Below, one piece after another: positions 8,834-17,316 of a stretch of DNA of 64,000 nt (position 1 is its first letter; each line of letters opens with the position of its first letter). The position numbers and the translations under genes were made by a program. Below the pieces are notes generated by a model, which searched no databases, was not told the DNA's origin, and worked only from the letters and a program-made list of their open reading frames with translations. Source of the stretch: Actibacterium naphthalenivorans (GTDB lineage Bacteria; Pseudomonadota; Alphaproteobacteria; Rhodobacterales; Rhodobacteraceae); NCBI RefSeq assembly GCF_014196965.1, contig NZ_JACIEQ010000001.1, positions 434,001 to 498,000 of the forward strand, given 5' to 3'.

Positions 8834-10279
8834 ATGGGCGCGACGCGCGACTATCTGTGGCTGGGCGCCATCCTGCTGCTGGCGCTGGCGCTGCGGCTGT
8901 GGGGGCTGAACGCGCCGCTGTGGTATGATGAAATCCTGACAGTCGAAACCCACCTGCGCCTGCCCTGGGGGCAGATGATGCAGGGTTATTCGATGAACCA
9001 CCACTATTTCTTCGATCTCCAGTCGAAGCTGGCGGTGGCGGCGTTCGGTGAGGCCATCTGGGCGATCCGCCTGCCCGCGCTTGTCTTCGGCCTCGGCGCC
9101 ATCGCCGCCATCTGGTGGCTGGCCCGCGATATCGCGGGCGCCGCCGCGGCCCATCTGACCGGCCTGCTGCTGGCGATCTCCTATCACCACATCTGGTTTT
9201 CGCAAAACGCCCGCGGCTATACCGAGCTGGCGTTCTGGAGCGCGCTTGGCATGATCCTGTTCCTGCGCGGCATGAAAACCCCGGCGCGGGGCCTGTGGCT
9301 GGGCTATGCCGTGGTGCTGGCGGCGGCGGTATTCACCCATCTGACGGGCGCGTTCCTGTTCGCCGCGCAGGGGCTTGTCTGGCTGGCCGTCGTGCTGTGG
9401 GATGCGGCGCGCGGCAGGCTGGCCCGCCCGAAGCTGCTGCTGCCGCTGCTGGGCTACGGCCTCGGCGCGGCGCTGACCATCGCCCTCTATGCGCCCCTCC
9501 TGCCCAGCCTGCTGCAAACCGTCGGCGGCGTCGCGGGCACCTCTGCCGTGGATGTGATGCAGGAATACCAGAACCCGCTCTGGACGATCTACGAAGCCGT
9601 GCGCTCTGCCGTCGGCTCCGCCGGCCCCGTGATCGGGCTGGTGGCGCTTGGCATGATCGGGCTGGCCGTGCTGGGCGGGGGACAGACCCACCGCAGCGCC
9701 CCGCTGTTCGCACCGCTCGTGCTGCTGCATATCGTGCTGACCATGGCGCTGCTCTCGGCGCTTGGCATGCGCATCTGGCCGCGCTTCTTCTTTGCCGACA
9801 TCGGTTTCCTGATGCTGCTGATCGTGCTGGGCGTGCGGGCGGTCTGCACGGGGCTGGGCGCGCTTTCCGTCCCGCGGCTTTCGGCGCAGCGGCTTTTCAC
9901 CATCGCCGCCGCGCTGATGATCGTGGTCTCGGCCGGGCTGGCCGCCCGCAACTATAGCGCGCCGAAACAGAACCTCGCCGGCGCCTTCGATCTGGTCGAG
10001 GCCAGCCGCAAACCGGGCGAACAGGTCTATGTGGTCGGCGTGGTCGCGCCCGCCTTCACCGGACATTTCGGCGCAGACTGGGTGCCGCTGACCGGCAACG
10101 CCGACTATGCCGCCGCCATGGCGCAACCCGGCCCCGCGCTTGTGGTCATCGCCTTCCCCGCCCGCACCTTCCGTGCCTTCCCCGATCTGGATGCCGACAG
10201 CGAGGGCGCGCTGACCCTTCTGCACCGTTTCCCGGGCACGCTGGGCGATGGCGCGGTGCTGGTGTTCCGGCGCGGCTGA
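8834..10279 (+). CDS. GT39-type (ArnT/PMT-like) membrane glycosyltransferase
   Basis: 481 residues with about ten hydrophobic segments. The first periplasmic loop carries Asp32-Glu33 in LWYDEI, the acidic pair characteristic of GT39/ArnT-like GT-C enzymes that use polyprenyl-phosphate sugars. HHIWFSQNARGY matches the second conserved loop. It should transfer a sugar on the periplasmic face of the inner membrane. It follows the methyltransferase with one base between stop and ATG and precedes a GMC oxidoreductase with the same spacing. Confidence 0.83.
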   Translation: MGATRDYLWLGAILLLALALRLWGLNAPLWYDEILTVETHLRLPWGQMMQGYSMNHHYFFDLQSKLAVAAFGEAIWAIRLPALVFGLGAIAAIWWLARDIAGAAAAHLTGLLLAISYHHIWFSQNARGYTELAFWSALGMILFLRGMKTPARGLWLGYAVVLAAAVFTHLTGAFLFAAQGLVWLAVVLWDAARGRLARPKLLLPLLGYGLGAALTIALYAPLLPSLLQTVGGVAGTSAVDVMQEYQNPLWTIYEAVRSAVGSAGPVIGLVALGMIGLAVLGGGQTHRSAPLFAPLVLLHIVLTMALLSALGMRIWPRFFFADIGFLMLLIVLGVRAVCTGLGALSVPRLSAQRLFTIAAALMIVVSAGLAARNYSAPKQNLAGAFDLVEASRKPGEQVYVVGVVAPAFTGHFGADWVPLTGNADYAAAMAQPGPALVVIAFPARTFRAFPDLDADSEGALTLLHRFPGTLGDGAVLVFRRG

Positions 10280-10280
10280 C

Positions 10281-11816
10281 ATGACCGATCTGATCATCGG
10301 TTCCGGCCCCTCGGGCATCGCCACCGCCACGGCCCTGCTGGCGCGGGGCCGCAGCGTGACGCTGCTGGACGGCGGCAAGCTGCCGGAGCCCGAGGCCATC
10401 GCCCGCCGCGACGCGCTGGCCGCCCGCGCGCCCGAAGACTGGTCACAGCCCGAGCGGGCCGCCTATCAGGCACCGCAATTCGCCGCGCCCGAGGGGCAGA
10501 CCCGCCGCTATGGCTCCGACTTCGCGCAAGAGGCCGCCGCCGATACGCTGGCCGAAGGGTGCGACGGTTTTGCCCTGCGCGCCTCGCGTGCGGTGGGCGG
10601 GCTGTCGAACCTCTGGGGCGCCGCGGTGCTGCCCTACCGGCAGCACGATATCGCTGACTGGCCGGTCACGGCAGAGGAGCTTGCCCCGCATTACCGCGCC
10701 GTGGCCGGGTTCATGCCGATCGCCGGGCGTGAGGATGCGCTGGACAATCTGCTGCCCGGCTATCTGGCCCCGGGCGCCACCCAGATCCCGCCACCGCCGC
10801 AGGCAGAGGCGCTGTTGGCCCGGCTGGATGCGAAACGCGACAGGCTGCGCGCCATGGGGGTTCACACCGGCGCCGCGCGTCAGGCGGTCGAGGCGGGTTG
10901 CATCCGCTGCGGCATGTGCTTGCACGGCTGCCCCTGGGGCCATATCTATTCGGCGCGCAAGACCCTCGAGACGTTGAAAGCCCACCCCCGGTTCACCTAT
11001 CGCCCCGGCGCGCTCGTGGCCGGGTTTTCGGAAACCGAAGACGGGGTGACACTGGCCCTTGCCGATGGCCGCACCGTGACCGGCACCCGGGTTTTCATCG
11101 GCGCCGGTGTGCTGGAAACCGCGCGGCTGATGCTGGCCTCTGCCCCCGGCACGCCGCGAGAGCTGATCCTGAAAGACAGCCAGCATGCCTTCCTGCCGCT
11201 GCTGCACCGCTGGCGCACAAAGCTGCGCCCGGACCGTCCGCCGCATCATACGCTGCCCCAGCTTTTTGCAGAAATCGAACATCCAGACGTGTCAGACAGG
11301 CTGGTTCACGCTCAGTTCTATACATGGAACGAACATTATGCCCGCGACCTGCTGCAAAACTACGGCGCCAGGCTTCCCGGCTCCGCGCCGCTGCTCATGG
11401 CAATGTCGCGCCGTCTGATCGTGGCACAGATGTTCCTGCATTCAGACCATTCCGCGCGCATCGGGCTCCGCCTTGCCGCAGATGGCCGCCTGAACGCGCG
11501 GGTCGAGGTCAACCCGGACACCGGGCGTGTTCTGGACGCCGCCAAAAGGAAACTGTCGCGCGCCATGGCGCAGGCCGGGCTGGTGGCACTCGGCTTTGCC
11601 GCGCGGCCCGGCGCGCCGGGATCGAGCTTTCATGTGGGCGGCACAGTGCCCATGGCCGCAACCCCCGCACCGGGCCAGTCCGACAGGCTGGGCCGCCCGC
11701 ATGGCCTGCGCCGCGTTCACATCGTGGACGCCTCTGTCCTGCCGTCGATCCCGGCCACCACGATCACCTTCAGCGTCATGGCCAACGCCCATCGCATCGG
11801 GGCCGAAGCCCGATAG
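10281..11816 (+). CDS. GMC-family oxidoreductase with a four-cysteine motif
   Basis: 511 residues. The N-terminal FAD motif is GSGPSGIATATALLARG (residues 7-23). The C-terminal part has the GMC-type FHVGGTVPM with the catalytic His and TITFSVMANAHRIG closing the FAD site. Residues 207-217 read CIRCGMCLHGC, a CxxCxxCxxxC pattern seen in a subset of GMC alcohol oxidases; whether it binds iron-sulfur is not known from sequence. The start is the ATG one base after the GT39 stop. The role in this locus may be oxidation of a sugar or lipid hydroxyl. Confidence 0.8.
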   Translation: MTDLIIGSGPSGIATATALLARGRSVTLLDGGKLPEPEAIARRDALAARAPEDWSQPERAAYQAPQFAAPEGQTRRYGSDFAQEAAADTLAEGCDGFALRASRAVGGLSNLWGAAVLPYRQHDIADWPVTAEELAPHYRAVAGFMPIAGREDALDNLLPGYLAPGATQIPPPPQAEALLARLDAKRDRLRAMGVHTGAARQAVEAGCIRCGMCLHGCPWGHIYSARKTLETLKAHPRFTYRPGALVAGFSETEDGVTLALADGRTVTGTRVFIGAGVLETARLMLASAPGTPRELILKDSQHAFLPLLHRWRTKLRPDRPPHHTLPQLFAEIEHPDVSDRLVHAQFYTWNEHYARDLLQNYGARLPGSAPLLMAMSRRLIVAQMFLHSDHSARIGLRLAADGRLNARVEVNPDTGRVLDAAKRKLSRAMAQAGLVALGFAARPGAPGSSFHVGGTVPMAATPAPGQSDRLGRPHGLRRVHIVDASVLPSIPATTITFSVMANAHRIGAEAR

Positions 11817-11956
11817 CTTTTCCCGCGGCGGGTAGCCCTGGATGCGGCGTTCAGCCCGACCACGTGCAATCGCAACAATTTTCTGAACATTTCGAAGGGA
11901 ATCCTGTAGCTATATGAATAGTTCCCATTCCCGACCGTTAGAGCCATTTTATTTCC

Positions 11957-13180
11957 GTGGTGATTCCCATGTATCAGACCGCCCTCATTTCGCTATGGCG
12001 CTCTCCCCTTCCCTGTCGTGACAGATGCCCCCACCTTTCAGGGTTGCGCCTGAAGGTCGCCCTTCTGTTTATCGCGCTGAACCTGTGCCTGGGCTTTGCT
12101 GGCACCGCCGTGCGGGCCCATGTGTTCCAGAGCTCGGAAGCGATTGTCTTCTTCAACCGCGATGCCACGTCCTTTGCCTTACGGCTCAACCTCAATCTCG
12201 AAGCTATTCTGGCCGGGATCGACCCGGGCGTGACCGACACGTCCGACAGTCCGAATGCCAAGGAATACGACCGGTTGCGGCGGCTGCCGCCCGAGCAATT
12301 GCAGAAAGAGTTTAAGGCCTTCCTGCCGGAATTCATCGCGGGCCTCAGGATCGAGCTCGATGGCGAACCCGCCGAGGTGACGGTACAGACCGACACCTTC
12401 CGGGATGTGGGCGATCTGTCCGTTGCGCGGGCCTCTTCGGTCTTGCTGAACGGCGCGCTTCCCCCGGGCGCCAAGGTTTTCACCTTTGGATGGGACGGGG
12501 CCTTCGGCACTGTGGCACTGCGCACGATCAGCGCGCGCGCCCGAAGTTCGCACATCGAAATCATCGAAAACGGCGAGACAAGCACCCCGCTGGTCATCGA
12601 CGATCTCAAGGCACGCTCCATGGTGGACATGATCACCGACTTCATGGTGATCGGCTTTCAGCATATCATTCCCAAGGGGCTGGATCACATTCTGTTCGTG
12701 CTTGGCATCTTTCTTCTGTCGATCAAGCTGCGCCCGATCCTGGCGCAGGTCACGGCCTTCACCCTTGCACATACGGTTACGCTGGGGCTTGGAACGCTCG
12801 GCCTCATCGACGTGCCCGCCCTGATCGTCGAGCCCCTGATCGCCGCCTCCATTGTCTATGTCGCGGTAGAGAATATCCTGCATGAGGTGCTCAGCCCCTG
12901 GCGCCCGGTTGTCGTGTTCATGTTCGGCCTGTTGCACGGGTTGGGTTTTGCCGGCGTCCTGAAACAATTCAACATCCCCGATGGTGAATTCGTCCCCGCC
13001 CTGCTCAGCTTCAACATCGGCGTCGAGATCGGCCAGCTGGCGGTCATCGCCGCGGGTTTCCTGCTGGTCGGCCTGTGGTTCGGGAACAAACCCTGGTACC
13101 GGCAGCGCGTGGTCATCCCCGGCTCGAGCGCGATCGCGGCGGTGGGCGCGTTCTGGTTCGTGCAGCGCGTCGCCTTCTGA
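11957..13180 (+). CDS. HupE/UreJ-family membrane protein
   Basis: Up to 407 residues. A signal-like segment (VALLFIALNLCLGFAG, about 34-49) ends near AVRAHVF, followed by a roughly 170-residue periplasmic domain. Six or so C-terminal membrane helices follow, with HIIPKGLDHILFVLGIF, AHTVTLGL and FGLLHGLGFAGVL. The His-rich membrane motifs are those of the HupE/UreJ_2 family, some members of which move nickel. No hydrogenase or urease gene is in the window, so the function here is open. The start is uncertain: GTG at 11957 or ATG at 11969, neither with a good ribosome site. Confidence 0.78.
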   Translation: MVIPMYQTALISLWRSPLPCRDRCPHLSGLRLKVALLFIALNLCLGFAGTAVRAHVFQSSEAIVFFNRDATSFALRLNLNLEAILAGIDPGVTDTSDSPNAKEYDRLRRLPPEQLQKEFKAFLPEFIAGLRIELDGEPAEVTVQTDTFRDVGDLSVARASSVLLNGALPPGAKVFTFGWDGAFGTVALRTISARARSSHIEIIENGETSTPLVIDDLKARSMVDMITDFMVIGFQHIIPKGLDHILFVLGIFLLSIKLRPILAQVTAFTLAHTVTLGLGTLGLIDVPALIVEPLIAASIVYVAVENILHEVLSPWRPVVVFMFGLLHGLGFAGVLKQFNIPDGEFVPALLSFNIGVEIGQLAVIAAGFLLVGLWFGNKPWYRQRVVIPGSSAIAAVGAFWFVQRVAF

Positions 13181-13192
13181 CCGGCGCCCTGA

Positions 13193-14464
13193 TCAGGCCG
13201 CCGCGCCGTTTTCGAACGCGCCGCCCTCCAGCGCCTTGGCCAGCCGGGCGTCGCCCTTGCGATGCGCCGCGCGCGCCAGCGCCGCCCCGAAAGAGGCCAG
13301 CACCCGGTCTTCGCGCCACACCCGATCAAAGGCGCCGCGCGCGGCACGGGCCTGCGCGTCGCGATGCGCGGGGTCATCCTGCAGCCCGCGCATCGCGGCG
13401 ATCAGCTCATCCTCGGTCTCGAACAGCACCCCGCCCTGCGCCGCCTCGACAATCTCGGGGAAGGGTCCCAGCCGCCGGGCAATCACCGGCGTGCCCAGCC
13501 GGAAGCTCTCGATCAGGATAATTCCGAAGGTCTCATAGCAAACCGACGGCACGATCAGGCCAAGTGCGCCCCGGTAATAGGCGGTCAACTCGTCCAGCGG
13601 CTTGCGGCCCAGGAACCTGATCCGGTCATTGCCCGCCGCCAGCCTTTTCAGCTCGTCCGCGTAATCGCCATCGCCCAGGATCAGCAGATCGGCATCGGGA
13701 TATCTGTCCATCGCCGGGAACACATCCTGTAGCCCCTTGATCTTTTCCAGCCGCCCGACGAACAGGAAATAGGGCCGGTCATGCGTGGCCGCGGGCGGTG
13801 CGCTGTCAAGATCGAGATCGGGCAGGAAATAGGGCAGCACCTCCATCTCCTGGCGCAGGCCGAATTCGCGGTGCTTGTCGCGGCTGAATTCGCTTTTGGC
13901 GATCAGCAGGTCGATATTGTCCAGCATCCGGTCGAGATAGCCGGTCGCGCGCCAAAGCTGCGGCGGGCGCCGATAGCTCAGCACGCAGCGCAGGCATTCG
14001 CGCTTGTCGCACAGCTCTTTGTTATAGCGCCAAAGCACATGGGTCGGGCAGACCAGCCAATGCTCATGCGCCTCGAACACCTTCAGCCCGTCTCCGATGT
14101 CCAGCAGGCCAGGCCCGCCGACAAGCGAGGCGTTGTTGTACCAGACGATATCGAAATCGCCCTCCTGCACGATCTGGCGGATACGCCTGCCATGCGCCAC
14201 CGGGCGGCCGAGCTGTTGTGTCAGAAGGTTCGACAGAACGCCGGTCCGGCTGCTCAGCGGAATCGCGGTGACGCCATCCTCTTCGGGCAGCGCCGCCGGC
14301 GGTTTTCCCCCGAGCGAGAAATAGGAATCCGAGTCGTAAACCACCGTCACCTCATGGCCCCGCGCCACCAACGCCCGCGCCATGCGCTGCACCCCGACCG
14401 CATCGCCCCCGAATGAATGCGGCGGATAGAAGGTGGTGAACATCAAGATACGAAGTGAAACCAT
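13193..14464 (-). CDS. GT4-family glycosyltransferase
   Basis: 423 residues of GT-B fold. The N-terminal donor-independent half has FYPPHSFGGDAVGVQRMARAL; the C-terminal half has YFLFVGRLEKIKG and the GT4 retaining signature PSVCYETFGIILIES containing the EX7E-type acidic pair. A Cys-rich insert (CDKRECLRC) lies in the middle. It is likely cytoplasmic and adds a sugar to the lipid-linked repeat unit. The ATG at 14464 is chosen over an upstream TTG at 14485. It follows the flippase gene in the same direction after 36 bases. Confidence 0.87.
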   Translation of the reverse strand: MVSLRILMFTTFYPPHSFGGDAVGVQRMARALVARGHEVTVVYDSDSYFSLGGKPPAALPEEDGVTAIPLSSRTGVLSNLLTQQLGRPVAHGRRIRQIVQEGDFDIVWYNNASLVGGPGLLDIGDGLKVFEAHEHWLVCPTHVLWRYNKELCDKRECLRCVLSYRRPPQLWRATGYLDRMLDNIDLLIAKSEFSRDKHREFGLRQEMEVLPYFLPDLDLDSAPPAATHDRPYFLFVGRLEKIKGLQDVFPAMDRYPDADLLILGDGDYADELKRLAAGNDRIRFLGRKPLDELTAYYRGALGLIVPSVCYETFGIILIESFRLGTPVIARRLGPFPEIVEAAQGGVLFETEDELIAAMRGLQDDPAHRDAQARAARGAFDRVWREDRVLASFGAALARAAHRKGDARLAKALEGGAFENGAAA

Positions 14465-14500
14465 TGCAAATATGAACTCATCCAACGCCGACGACCGAAA

Positions 14501-15958
14501 CTAGCCTTTTTTTGCGGAATTTTCGCGCGGATTTCCAACATAGGTTTTCAACAGCGCCACCCGGTCGGGCATAAGTAGAAAAGTGAGGCCGGCAAACAAC
14601 AGAACCCCGGTGACAAACCCCGCCGCAAGCGGGATCGCCGGGGCAAAACCCTCCGTGGCACGGGCCACCGCCAGAACGCCCGCCGCCATCACCAGCGCCG
14701 CGAAAGCCGGGCGCAGATGGCATGACACCAGATCCCGAACCCGCAGCCCCCCGATCGACGCCACCACCCGAAACCGGAAAATCCAGAGCAGATAGCGCGG
14801 CACCACAAAGGCCGCCGCCACCGCGACGAGCCCCCAGCGCGTGGCGACCCAGATCAGCGCCGCGCCCAGGATGACTTCGGCCCAGGCCAGCACGGTGATC
14901 GCCCCGGCCCGGCCCGCCGCCAGGCAAAAAGATTGCTGCACCTTCTCGATGCAGAAATACAGCCCCACAAGCGCCAGCACCGAAAGCGCCGGTGCCGCCG
15001 GCACCCATTTCGCGCCGAAGAACAGATGCAGCACCGGTTCGGCCAGCACCGCCAGCCCGGCAAAGGCAGGGAACGCGGCCAGCCCCGACAGGCGCGAAAT
15101 ATCGATCAGCAGATCCGCCGCCCGCGCCCCTTGCCGCGTCATCGCCGCGAAGGCGGGCTGGGCCGCCATGCGCAGCGGCGTGACGATCAGGAAAGACGCG
15201 ATTTCCACCAGCCGCCAGGCGATCGAGAAGAGGCCGAGCGCGGCGGGGCCGAGCGTGGCGCCGATGATCACCGAAGGCGATTGCGCCAGTGCCAGCTCGG
15301 CCGCGCGCAGGCCCAGAACCTGCCCGCCAAAGCCGATCACCTCGCGCAGATGGCGCTGCGAGGTTGACAGCCCCGGCCGCCAGCGCACCGCGCCCCAGGC
15401 CATCAGGATATTGGTGGCCACCTGGGCCAGCCTCTGCCCGGCCAGGCTCCACACGCCAAAGCCGGCGGCAGCCATGCCGATGCCCACCACCCCACCGACG
15501 AAGACACCGGAAATCGCCCGCAGCGAGAGGGTCTTGAACTGCAACTCGCGGCGCAACAGCGCCACCGGCACCGCCGTCAGCGCGATCATCACGACGGTGG
15601 GCGACAGCGCGGCGATCAGCCCGCGCACCTGCCCGGCGCCATAGAACGCCGCGATCGGCCCCGCGAAGATCAGCAAAAGCGCCGCCAGAACCCCGCCCAG
15701 CCCGGCCAGAGACCAGAACACCGCGTTGAAATGCGCATCCTCGGGATCGGGGGTGGCGATCAGGAATTCCGAAAGTGTTTCGCGCACCAGAAATTCCGAC
15801 AGGATGACAAAGGCCGTGGCCATCGCCAGAAGTCCGAACGCCTCTGCCCCCAGCAGCCGGGCCAGCACCACGAAGACAATGAAATTGATCGCCTGCTCCA
15901 GCCAGTTGCCAGCGGCCATCCAGGCCACACCCTTGCTGAATTGTCGTGTGATGGACAT
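14501..15958 (-). CDS. Wzx-type polysaccharide flippase (MOP/MATE superfamily)
   Basis: 485 residues with about 12-14 hydrophobic segments. The start SITRQFSKGVAWMAAGNWLEQ followed by ARLLGAEAFGLLAM is typical of the lipopolysaccharide-biosynthesis branch of the polysaccharide transporter family (Wzx/WzxC/RfbX-like). These proteins flip undecaprenyl-pyrophosphate-linked repeat units across the inner membrane. The ATG at 15958 is preferred to an upstream in-frame start. No Wzy polymerase or ligase is recognised nearby, so the export mode cannot be closed from this window alone. Confidence 0.86.
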   Translation of the reverse strand: MSITRQFSKGVAWMAAGNWLEQAINFIVFVVLARLLGAEAFGLLAMATAFVILSEFLVRETLSEFLIATPDPEDAHFNAVFWSLAGLGGVLAALLLIFAGPIAAFYGAGQVRGLIAALSPTVVMIALTAVPVALLRRELQFKTLSLRAISGVFVGGVVGIGMAAAGFGVWSLAGQRLAQVATNILMAWGAVRWRPGLSTSQRHLREVIGFGGQVLGLRAAELALAQSPSVIIGATLGPAALGLFSIAWRLVEIASFLIVTPLRMAAQPAFAAMTRQGARAADLLIDISRLSGLAAFPAFAGLAVLAEPVLHLFFGAKWVPAAPALSVLALVGLYFCIEKVQQSFCLAAGRAGAITVLAWAEVILGAALIWVATRWGLVAVAAAFVVPRYLLWIFRFRVVASIGGLRVRDLVSCHLRPAFAALVMAAGVLAVARATEGFAPAIPLAAGFVTGVLLFAGLTFLLMPDRVALLKTYVGNPRENSAKKG

Positions 15959-16028
15959 CGGGCCGTTCCACAATTTCAAACGTCGGTCCGGCAGCACCGG
16001 TATCGTGGCGGCCTTGCGACAGATGCCA

Positions 16029-16042
16029 GTTTTGGCGCCCCC
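16029..16042. promoter_or_regulatory. Degenerate copy of the shared element
   Basis: GTTTTGGCGCCCCC matches the left ten bases TTTTGGCGCC of the element at 3163-3176 but lacks the CCAA arm. It lies in the divergent region 15959-16122 between the flippase and a GT4 gene, which is why it is noted. Confidence 0.25.
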
Positions 16043-16098
16043 TGTCGAGTGTTCCGGCTGGCGTTACGTCAACCTGCTGTCCTATCGTGGCGGTGATC

Positions 16099-16118
16099 CC
16101 GGGGGCGTTTTCCCCCGG
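16099..16118 (+). other. GC hairpin just before a start codon
   Basis: CCGGGGG (16099-16105) pairs perfectly with CCCCCGG (16112-16118) across a CGTTTT loop. It ends four bases before the ATG at 16123. In the mRNA it would cover the ribosome-binding region of the GT4 gene if that ATG is used. There is no U-tract, so it is not a standard terminator. Confidence 0.5.
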
Positions 16119-16122
16119 CCAG

Positions 16123-17286
16123 ATGGCGGACCAGACCAGTATGCGCGTTATGCAGATCTGCACGAATTTCCTTCCCGGAGGCATCCAGAGGCATGTGCTG
16201 GACCTGACGCAGGATCTTCGCGGGCGCGGGCACAAGATCGTTCTGGCCGGCGATCAGGGCGACTGGAGCGCGGATGGCGCCGATCCCGATTTCGTGCCGG
16301 TCGCGCTGAACAATGTCGCGGGCGTCGGTGGATCGCTTTACCGGCGCGTCAGCGCGCTGCCCGCCTGTGCCCTCACCGTTCGCAAAGCGATCAGGGCGCA
16401 TGGGATCGACTTGATCCACGCCCATGAAACCGCCCCGGCCATCGTGGCGCGGCTGGCCACCATCGGCATGGACATCCCCATCGCGATGACCTTCCACGGC
16501 GCGGCCCCCGCGCGCGAGGCCGGCGTGGCCCGTACCGCGCGGCTCTGTGCCGATCTGACGATCTCACCCAGCCGCACCGCGCTGGACGCGCTGATCGCCC
16601 ATGGCCTGCCGCGCGCAAAGGCGCGCACGATCGGCCTGGGCATACACCCGCTGCCCGACGTTCCAGCGGCGGCGGCGCAGGCGCTGCGCGAGCGGATCAT
16701 GGGCGGCAAGAAGGGTGTGCTCATCCTCAGCCTGTCGCGGCTTCAGCCGCAAAAGGGCATCGACGTGATGATAGAGGTCGCCCGGCGGGTGGTCGCGCAA
16801 CGCCCTGACGTGGTGTTCGCCATCGCCGGCAAGGGCCCGCTGGCCGAGGCCGCCGCCGGATGGGCGCGCGACGCGGGTGTCGCCGACAACGTGAAATTCC
16901 TCGGCGCGATTTCGACCGTACCGCAGCACCTCAAAGCGTCTGACATCTTCCTGCTGACCTCGCGCTGGGAAAACCTGCCGATCTCGATCGTCGAGGCATT
17001 TCGCGCGGGCCTGCCCGTCGTCGCCACCGATTGCGGCGGTGTCAAAGAGCTGGTGGACGGCGAGGTCGGCGCGCTTCTGCCGGTGGAAGATGCGGGCGCC
17101 ATCGCCACCGCCGTGCTGGAGCTGGTCGAAAACCCCGGCCTGCGCCGGGCCAGGGGCGCGGCGGCGCTGGCCCGCAGCCTGGAGCATCGCTTCCGGCCCG
17201 CCACCGTCCATGATGAATTCGAACGCACCTATGAGCAACTGATTGGCCCGAAATCCCTGCGAAAGCCCGAAAAGCTTTTGGAATAA
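16123..17286 (+). CDS. GT4-family glycosyltransferase
   Basis: 387 residues. RVMQICTNFLPGGIQRHVLDL at the N-terminus, LSLSRLQPQKGIDVMIEVA and LLTSRWENLPISIVEAF (the EX7E-like region) identify a retaining GT4 enzyme. It probably builds the oligosaccharide on the cytoplasmic side. The start is uncertain: GTG 16087, ATG 16123 and ATG 16141 are in frame, none with a clear ribosome site, and a stable hairpin lies between the first two. It is divergent from the flippase. Confidence 0.85.
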   Translation: MADQTSMRVMQICTNFLPGGIQRHVLDLTQDLRGRGHKIVLAGDQGDWSADGADPDFVPVALNNVAGVGGSLYRRVSALPACALTVRKAIRAHGIDLIHAHETAPAIVARLATIGMDIPIAMTFHGAAPAREAGVARTARLCADLTISPSRTALDALIAHGLPRAKARTIGLGIHPLPDVPAAAAQALRERIMGGKKGVLILSLSRLQPQKGIDVMIEVARRVVAQRPDVVFAIAGKGPLAEAAAGWARDAGVADNVKFLGAISTVPQHLKASDIFLLTSRWENLPISIVEAFRAGLPVVATDCGGVKELVDGEVGALLPVEDAGAIATAVLELVENPGLRRARGAAALARSLEHRFRPATVHDEFERTYEQLIGPKSLRKPEKLLE

Positions 17287-17316
17287 CCCGGCCGCCAACT
17301 GCCGGAGAGCAGAACC

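Noticed and set aside
11896-11933. GGGAA and TTCCC arms before the HupE gene as an operator or hairpin
   Set aside because: Arms of five bases with a loop of more than 20 are expected by chance.
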